A DNA stretch of 64,000 nt, taken from assembly GCF_003086295.3 (NCBI RefSeq), contig NC_092040.1, forward strand, positions 63,095,559-63,159,558. Reading direction: 5' to 3'. Position 1 is the stretch's first letter, and every line of letters starts with the position of its first letter. A program made the translations under genes and the position numbers. A model generated the notes under the pieces. It was not told the origin of the DNA. It was given only the letters and a program-made list of their open reading frames with translations, and made no database searches. Below are positions 63,536 through 64,000 of this stretch, piece by piece. This DNA comes from Arachis hypogaea. Taxonomy: Eukaryota > Streptophyta > Magnoliopsida > Fabales > Fabaceae.

Positions 63536-64000
63536 GGTGGATTCATTCCTTGTTCTTATTTCTTTCTATTTTTCGGTTTTTTATGTTGTATGTTTATCTA
63601 TGTTTTGTGTCTCTACTTCATGATCATTAGTATGTAGTAACCATGTCTTAAAGCTATGAATACTTTCCATTAATCCTTCACCTCTCTTAAATGAAAAATG
63701 TTTTAAATTCAAAAGAACAAGAAGTACATGAATTTCGAATTTATCCTTGAATTTAGTTTAATTATATTGATGTGGTGGCAATACTTTTTGTTTTCTGAAT
63801 GAATGCTTGAACATTGCATATTTTTGATCTTGTTGTTTATGAATGTTAAAACTGTTGGCTCTTGAAAGAATGATGAACAAAGAGAAATGTTATTGATGAT
63901 CTGAAAAATCATGAAAATTGATTCTTGAAGCAAGAAAAAGCAGTGAAAAGTAAAGAGCTTGCAAAAAAAATATAGGCGAAAAAAATAGAAAGAAAAAAAA
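63536..64000 (+). other. A 3' untranslated region, runs off the window
   Basis: Homologous to B 46942-47400, A-rich at the end. The 3' LTR of A should lie about 450-500 bp beyond the window. Confidence 0.8.

Larger units (their letters stand above)
34294..64000 (+). mobile_element. A: FIDEL/Feral-like gag-pro element, interrupted by B and C
   Basis: 5' LTR 34294-36003, PBS, leader, broken gag-pro (37529-39213 and 49580-50197), palindrome array, accessory ORF (51256-52116 and 63243-63535) and the start of the 3' untranslated region. Its 3' LTR lies beyond 64000. The sequence is continuous across both insertions once B and C and one TSD copy each are removed. No RT, RNase H or integrase lies between protease and accessory ORF. 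It carries more mutations than B. Confidence 0.88.

Noticed and set aside
1..64000. Host plant genes
   Set aside because: After assigning the nine element pieces no stretch is left that looks like a host gene; unassigned intervals are element leaders, spacers and 3' regions.

Overview
The window is plant nuclear heterochromatin made entirely of nested LTR retrotransposons of the Ty3/gypsy Athila/Tat type. I find no host gene, tRNA or rRNA gene. The LTR that begins TGATGAGCGGATAATTT and the GGCGTTTAACGCC palindromes look like the FIDEL/Feral family of peanut (Arachis). That assignment is from memory and needs a database match.

Layout, reconstructed from target-site duplications (TSDs) read in the sequence. 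D is a minus-strand FIDEL-like element (20356-34293, continuing outside the window) and appears to be the oldest host. T is a Tat-like element (827-20355, 3' part only) with an antisense gene and a plus-strand 3' LTR, probably sitting in D's 3' LTR. T carries an LTR fragment (1-826), an internally deleted FIDEL-like element E1 (1076-3333, TSD ACAAG) and a full Athila-like element E2 on the minus strand (6498-19880, TSD ACGTT/ATGTT). D's LTR is also split by E3 (minus, 20697-31728, TSD GTAGG), which holds a 1000-N gap. D's accessory ORF is split by A (plus, 34294 to beyond 64000). A's gag-pro is split by the intact-looking element B (39214-49579, TSD CTCAT), and A's accessory ORF by C (minus, 52117-63242, TSD AGACC).

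E2 and E3 carry gag-pol remains with RT, RNase H and integrase. A, B and C carry only gag-protease plus an accessory ORF (aORF) with a plant 'transposon protein' domain, so they look non-autonomous; C keeps an integrase-like C-terminal tail fused to protease. B has intact reading frames and LTRs that differ at about 16 of 1729 positions by eye. The E2 and C LTR pairs are similarly close.

The most interesting signals are not genes. (1) A sense-strand module, a hairpin with an RGGA tetraloop followed by TTTAAGTTTGGTGTTG, lies directly before 3' LTRs and again before aORFs, and its stem covaries between elements. (2) A second hairpin with compensatory changes lies in U5. (3) Each family carries its own array of short palindromes. 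(4) The 11-mer AAGTTTGGTGT occurs at least 20 times, always on the sense strand. (5) The aORFs have candidate internal TATA promoters. (6) B has a duplicated tRNA-Asp primer binding site. All counts and alignments were made by eye.
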